Shown here piece by piece: positions 60,371-64,000 of a stretch of 64,000 nt of DNA (its first letter is position 1; the number at the start of each line of letters is the position of its first letter). The notes beneath the pieces were generated by a model. It saw only the letters and a list, made by a program, of their open reading frames with translations. It was not told where the DNA came from and did no database searches. The stretch comes from a virus: positions 33,176-97,175 of the IMG/VR virus record IMGVR_UViG_3300030098_006630; one strand, written 5' to 3'. Both the position numbers and the translations under genes were made by a program.

Positions 60371-62905
60371 ATGGCTGCACCTTTTGATGCAAATGCTGTC
60401 ACTATTTATGGACAGTATTCACAATTCGAACTACTCACAAGTGGTTCCTCCATGCCCGCCGCATCACAGTCGGTTTTACGACTTTTTGCTCAGGATGATG
60501 GAAAACTTTATTATATGCCCGCAGGAGCTTCTGGCTCTGCGGCGAAAGAAATTGCTACCGGCGACGGTGGTCTTTCTTTTGCTCTAACACAAGGCGCTGG
60601 TATCGCGTCTTTTACCTATAATGGATCTGCTGCTGCTACAGTCGCAGTTGACATTAATGGTCAAACGGCTACCACAACGGCTGCTGACGTTGATGAAATG
60701 CTCATCGACGACGGTGCTGGTGGTACTATCCGCAAAATTACTCGTGCTAACTTCCTCGGAAGTGCTCTTGCTAGCCTCGACGCTGGTATTGATGTTAACG
60801 GTGCGAACTTCGCGGTTTCCACCGCAGGTGCTGTTACTTCGGTAAGCACTATCTCTGGTTCAGGTGCTGGTTCTTTCGGAAGTTTAACTCTCGATGGAGT
60901 CGCAAACCTACAAAGTGCTGGTATTAGCAATGCCGGTGCCATTGCAGGAGTTACAACTATTGATGCAACCGGTCTTGCCTCGCTCGACGGCGGTATTGAT
61001 GTAAATGGTAACCTAACAGTCAGCACTGCTGGCGCGGTTGCCGGTGCCACAACCGTTTCTGGTTCGGGACGCTTCTCGGCTCAAGCTCTTACTGTCCACG
61101 GCGGCGCAAACTTGCAAAGCAGTGGTATCGCTAATGCCGGAGCAATCGCCGGTGCTACTACTATCTCGGGTTCTTCAACTATCTCTGGTTTCGACCTCGA
61201 TATGGAAGGTTCGGGTAACTTCCTCGGAGACCTCACCGTTCAGGGTAATCTTGTCGTTGAAGGTAAGAGAACGTTGCTCGATACTGTAGATTTGTTGATT
61301 GAAGACAATCTCGTTGAGCTAAACAGAGGAACAGGTGCTTCGGGTACTGCTAGTACAAACGCTGGCGCAGGTTTCTTTATTTCTGGCTCTAATGCCGATC
61401 GTGGTATCAGTATTACTGGTGCTTCGGATGGTGGACGCTTAAAAGTGTCTGGTTCTTCGGTTGTAGGCGCTGGTTACGATGTTGTCGCTGGTGGTGATTA
61501 CGCCATTGACGGTACTTCGGTTCTTACCGCAACTACACTTGGTTCTGGTGTTGTTAACTCTAGCTTGACTTCTGTTGGTTCGCTTACGAGTTTAACTGTT
61601 GCTGGTACATTGACTGCCAATGGCGATGTAGACCTCGGTAACGCCGCAACAGACAGCATTACCTTCACAGGTCGCGCTGACTCGGATTTCTTACCAATCG
61701 CTGACAGTGCTCATGATCTTGGATCTTCGGCGCTTCAATGGGCTGAACTCCATGTAGATACTGCCAACATTGACCAACTTGGCTCGGCTCTTGATGCTAA
61801 TGGCGAAAACATCACTAACGTCGGTACATTCGAAGTTGATGGTGGAGCTACATTCAACGGAGCCGTTACTCTTGGTGATGCTGCTTCTGATGTAATCACT
61901 GTTACTGGGCAACTGTCTTCATCGGTCGGAATGTTGATTAATGATAATCAACTTTTAAATTTCGGTGATGATGCTGACGCTGCCATTAAGTTCACCACTG
62001 CAAGTGGTGGAGCACTGGTTATCAGTGGTTCTTCTCAAGGTATTGCTACTGTTGGAGCACTCGCTCCAAGCGCAGGTAGCCTTTTCGATATTGGAAATTC
62101 TACCTTTAAGTATAGAAATCTCCACATCGATGCTTTTGGTTCCAACTGGACCAATGCTGGTCGTACTGTAGCTGACCTTGGTAATGTGACAACTGTTGAT
62201 ATCAACGGTGGTTCAATCGACGGAACAGTTATCGGCGCTGCAAGTGTTGCTAATGGTTCTTTTGCCGCCATCGTCGGTACAACAGCTACTTTAAGCAGCA
62301 CTCTTACTGCTAATGGCGATGTAGACCTCGGAAATGCTACAAGTGATACAATCACCTGCACAGGTCGTTTTGACTCGGATCTCGTGCCTTCTACTGATAG
62401 TGCTCGTGACTTAGGAACAAGCGCACTTCAGTTCCGCACAGCTTACGTTGATGAAGTTGAGTCCGCTACTGGCGTTCTTAACCTTACAACGGCTGCTGGT
62501 GTTGAAATTGCTGGTACAGCAAATTCTGACGGTTACCTTTTACAGCTTCCAACAACTGGAGACGCTCGTGCTCGTGCTTGGGTTACTTACTCATCGGCTC
62601 GTCATAAGACCAACGTCAAGACAGTTAAGAATCCAATTGATACTGTGAAGTCTCTTCGCGGTGTTACTTACGACTGGAAAGGAACTGGACAGGCTGACGT
62701 CGGGTTTATCGCTGAAGAAGTTGGAGCAATCGTTCCTGAAGTTGTGTCCTTCGGTAAAGACGGACGCGCAGAAGGTATTGACTACGGTCGTTTAACTTCT
62801 GTCCTCGTTGAAGCTATGAAACAACAACAGAGCGAGATTGAGAAGCTACAAAATGTAGTTCAAAATCTTACTTCTGAGCAACCTAGCCTCTTAGAAGCCA
62901 AGTAG
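60371..62905 (+). CDS. Second tail fibre or spike with S74 intramolecular chaperone
   Basis: An 844-residue Gly/Ala/Ser/Thr-rich protein with GGGAGAA before ATG 60371. The body has short repeats (NAGAIAGVTTI, NAGAIAGATTI) and two copies of TLTANGDVDLGNA followed by TGRxDSD. The C-terminus is an S74 chaperone: YSSARHKTN with Ser742 and Lys746, GFIAEEVGAIVPEVVSFG and DYGRLTSVLVEAMKQQQ. It is homologous to the end of the first fibre, but the N-terminus is unrelated. Codons differ from its neighbours, with many GGT, GCT, CTC, GAC, AAC and CGT, which suggests very high expression or transfer. Confidence 0.85.
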   Translation: MAAPFDANAVTIYGQYSQFELLTSGSSMPAASQSVLRLFAQDDGKLYYMPAGASGSAAKEIATGDGGLSFALTQGAGIASFTYNGSAAATVAVDINGQTATTTAADVDEMLIDDGAGGTIRKITRANFLGSALASLDAGIDVNGANFAVSTAGAVTSVSTISGSGAGSFGSLTLDGVANLQSAGISNAGAIAGVTTIDATGLASLDGGIDVNGNLTVSTAGAVAGATTVSGSGRFSAQALTVHGGANLQSSGIANAGAIAGATTISGSSTISGFDLDMEGSGNFLGDLTVQGNLVVEGKRTLLDTVDLLIEDNLVELNRGTGASGTASTNAGAGFFISGSNADRGISITGASDGGRLKVSGSSVVGAGYDVVAGGDYAIDGTSVLTATTLGSGVVNSSLTSVGSLTSLTVAGTLTANGDVDLGNAATDSITFTGRADSDFLPIADSAHDLGSSALQWAELHVDTANIDQLGSALDANGENITNVGTFEVDGGATFNGAVTLGDAASDVITVTGQLSSSVGMLINDNQLLNFGDDADAAIKFTTASGGALVISGSSQGIATVGALAPSAGSLFDIGNSTFKYRNLHIDAFGSNWTNAGRTVADLGNVTTVDINGGSIDGTVIGAASVANGSFAAIVGTTATLSSTLTANGDVDLGNATSDTITCTGRFDSDLVPSTDSARDLGTSALQFRTAYVDEVESATGVLNLTTAAGVEIAGTANSDGYLLQLPTTGDARARAWVTYSSARHKTNVKTVKNPIDTVKSLRGVTYDWKGTGQADVGFIAEEVGAIVPEVVSFGKDGRAEGIDYGRLTSVLVEAMKQQQSEIEKLQNVVQNLTSEQPSLLEAK
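61605..62370 (+). repeat. Internal DNA repeat in second fibre
   Basis: AATGGCGATGTAGACCTCGG occurs near 61619 and again near 62311. The flanking sequence is also similar, encoding LTANGDVDLGNA followed by a TGRxDSD pattern. This suggests a domain duplication of about 230 codons spacing. Confidence 0.7.
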
Positions 62906-62925
62906 TAACAACTACTATTTTTATC

Positions 62926-62952
62926 CCTGCCGGGGGTTTATCCCCCGGCAGG
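62926..62952 (+). terminator. Strong hairpin, first of two tandem terminators
   Basis: A perfect 11-base GC-rich stem (CCTGCCGGGGG / CCCCCGGCAGG) has a loop TTTAT and is followed by only a short TTT run. It lies 21 bases after the second fibre gene. Confidence 0.8.
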
Positions 62953-62958
62953 TTTAAG

Positions 62959-62988
62959 CCGGAAGGAATACCACCTTCCGGTTTTTTT
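62959..62988 (+). terminator. Second tandem terminator
   Basis: A perfect 8-base stem (CCGGAAGG / CCTTCCGG) with a 7-base loop is followed by seven T. With the preceding hairpin it separates the fibre gene from the scaffold gene. Confidence 0.9.
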
Positions 62989-63038
62989 ATATGACATTTT
63001 ATAAAATTTTCCATTTAAGTCTTTTACAACAATAAGAT

Positions 63039-63048
63039 ACTATTTATT
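63039..63048 (+). promoter_or_regulatory. Intergenic box ACTATTTATT, candidate late promoter
   Basis: AATAAGAT followed by ACTATTTATT lies between the tandem terminators and the scaffold gene, 40 bases before ATG 63079. This is where a new promoter must lie if the terminators work. The box matches those at 44510 and 55626. A TATAAAAT also occurs near 63000. Confidence 0.45.
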
Positions 63049-63078
63049 AGAGACTAATTCTATTCGGAGGAGAAAAAA

Positions 63079-64000
63079 ATGTCATCTATGTTGGAACAAG
63101 CAATAATTGATGCTGAAGCTTTAAGAGAAGTTGCTCTTAAAAATGCTGAAAGCGCCGTGATCGAAAAGTATTCTACCCAAATTAAAGAAGCAGTAGAAGA
63201 GATTTTAACTACATCTCCTATTAACGAAGAAGAAGAAGAGGAAGAGACGGAAGTTGTAGGCGATGTCACTTATGCAGTGGCAGATGATGACCATGAACAT
63301 GATGATGAATGTCCTTGTCCTGATGAACAGGAAGTGGTTACGCTAGATCTTACTGACCTCTTAACTCAAATGCGACAAGATGACAGCGATGGCGAACTCT
63401 CTGTCGATGATATGGAAGAAAGAGAAGAGATTGCAGATGAAATTATCTCTGAGGAAGAAATGGAATTAGATGAGACAGTACTTCAAGATATCTTAGAAGA
63501 AGAGTCGCTTGAAGAAGATGCTGAAGAAATTGATGCAACCCCTGACTTTGATACAAATATTAACGAAGAGTCTCTTGCTTCGATGATTGAAGAGGTTGTA
63601 GCTGAAATTACGGAAGAAGTAAAAGTTGATATCGCTGAAGATCTTCCAAAAGCCGGATGGTCAGAAACTAAACCTGCCCTTTCGCAGACCGAAAAATATC
63701 AAGAGCCTTTAGAAAGCGAGATCGAAAGAATAAAAGAGAAGACTAATGAAAACAAATCACTCCAGGCTCGTAATAAAAAACTAAACGAAACACTTAATAA
63801 GGTGCATAAAGCCCTCACAGAGACTAACACAGCTAATGCACGCTTGTTATACACAAACAAGGTTTTAACAAACACCTCCTTGAATGAGCGACAAAAAATT
63901 AAAATTGTCGAAGCTTTGTCTAAAGCCAGTTCCGTTGAAGAAGCAAAGATTATCTTTGAGACTCTTCAAAGCGCAGTGGGCACTTCTGCTAATGTAAAAC
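63079..64000 (+). CDS. 22: Prohead scaffold/core protein, gp22-like (partial, 3' end beyond window)
   Basis: The frame is open from ATG 63079, behind a strong GGAGGAG site, to the window end (307 codons). The N-terminal two thirds are extremely acidic, with several runs of Glu/Asp. The C-terminal part has a coiled-coil helix, then YTNKVLTNTSLNERQKIKIV and EALSKASSVEEAKIIFETLQ, the block seen in T4-like gp22 scaffolds. A His/Asp-rich stretch with CPCP occurs near residue 80. The gene is expected to be followed by the major capsid protein gp23. Confidence 0.82.
   Translation, partial: MSSMLEQAIIDAEALREVALKNAESAVIEKYSTQIKEAVEEILTTSPINEEEEEEETEVVGDVTYAVADDDHEHDDECPCPDEQEVVTLDLTDLLTQMRQDDSDGELSVDDMEEREEIADEIISEEEMELDETVLQDILEEESLEEDAEEIDATPDFDTNINEESLASMIEEVVAEITEEVKVDIAEDLPKAGWSETKPALSQTEKYQEPLESEIERIKEKTNENKSLQARNKKLNETLNKVHKALTETNTANARLLYTNKVLTNTSLNERQKIKIVEALSKASSVEEAKIIFETLQSAVGTSANVK

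Noticed and set aside
60661-61050. A 129-codon Ala/Pro/Val-rich - strand frame
   Set aside because: Its composition follows from reading the second fibre's Gly/Ala/Thr codons antisense. There is no supporting start signal.
1-64000. tRNA genes, CRISPR arrays, integrases or insertion sequences
   Set aside because: I looked for cloverleaf-like gaps, regular spaced repeats, and recombinase or transposase motifs and saw none. The gaps between genes are too short for most of these.

Overview
The window is a stretch of a large double-stranded DNA tailed phage of the T4-like myovirus type. Every gene I can support lies on the + strand, genes are tightly packed and often overlap, and the DNA is AT-rich. 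The assignment rests on recognisable relatives of T4 proteins: a gp55-type late sigma factor, gp25 and gp6 baseplate wedge proteins, gp17 terminase, gp20 portal, gp21 prohead protease, a gp22-type scaffold, and gp47/gp46 (Mre11/Rad50) as one fused protein. Surface-sugar genes, peptidoglycan hydrolases and a spanin-like protein point to a Gram-negative host. Strong AGGAG-type ribosome binding sites before many genes indicate a host that uses Shine-Dalgarno initiation. The host species cannot be told from the sequence.

Layout. (1) About 1-5375: a sugar-nucleotide and surface-glycan cassette with a glycosyltransferase, an HldE-type sugar kinase, a DUF962/Mpo1-like membrane protein, an NAD-dependent epimerase, an HldE-type nucleotidyltransferase, a HAD phosphatase, a cupin and an RmlB-like dehydratase. 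(2) 5386-7183: small proteins and the gp55-like sigma factor. (3) 7186-43061: tail, baseplate and fibre genes. They include a hub protein with two predicted zinc peptidoglycan hydrolase domains, gp25, gp6, and several very large structural proteins, some with lectin-like domains. (4) 43058-48433: a RuvC-like nuclease, a DnaG-type primase, two small proteins with near-identical N-termini, and the fused SbcD-SbcC protein. (5) 48451-49514: a probable lysis group with a holin-like protein, an Rz-like protein and a signal-peptide/TM protein. (6) 49511-56786: DNA packaging and head assembly, with terminase, portal, prohead protease and small accessory proteins. (7) 56796-62905: a phage bS21 ribosomal protein, a small structural protein and two fibres with S74 chaperone ends. 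(8) 62906-64000: two terminators in tandem, a promoter-like box, and the start of the gp22-like scaffold gene, cut by the window end.

How the genes fit together. The gp55-like sigma probably directs late transcription of the virion genes that fill most of the window. A recurring intergenic box (ACTATTTAT, or ATAAATAGT on the other strand) lies before several late gene groups and is the best candidate for its target. The sugar cassette could remodel host glycans or decorate virions. The fused Mre11-Rad50 protein, RuvC-like nuclease and primase belong to recombination-dependent replication and genome processing.

The observations I rate highest are the fused SbcDC protein, the twin small proteins with T4-style capsid-targeting N-termini (one with an EF-hand and a possible UGA readthrough extension), the dual-hydrolase hub, the phage bS21, and the heptose-like sugar pathway with an embedded DUF962 protein. 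I found no tRNA, CRISPR array, integrase or insertion sequence.
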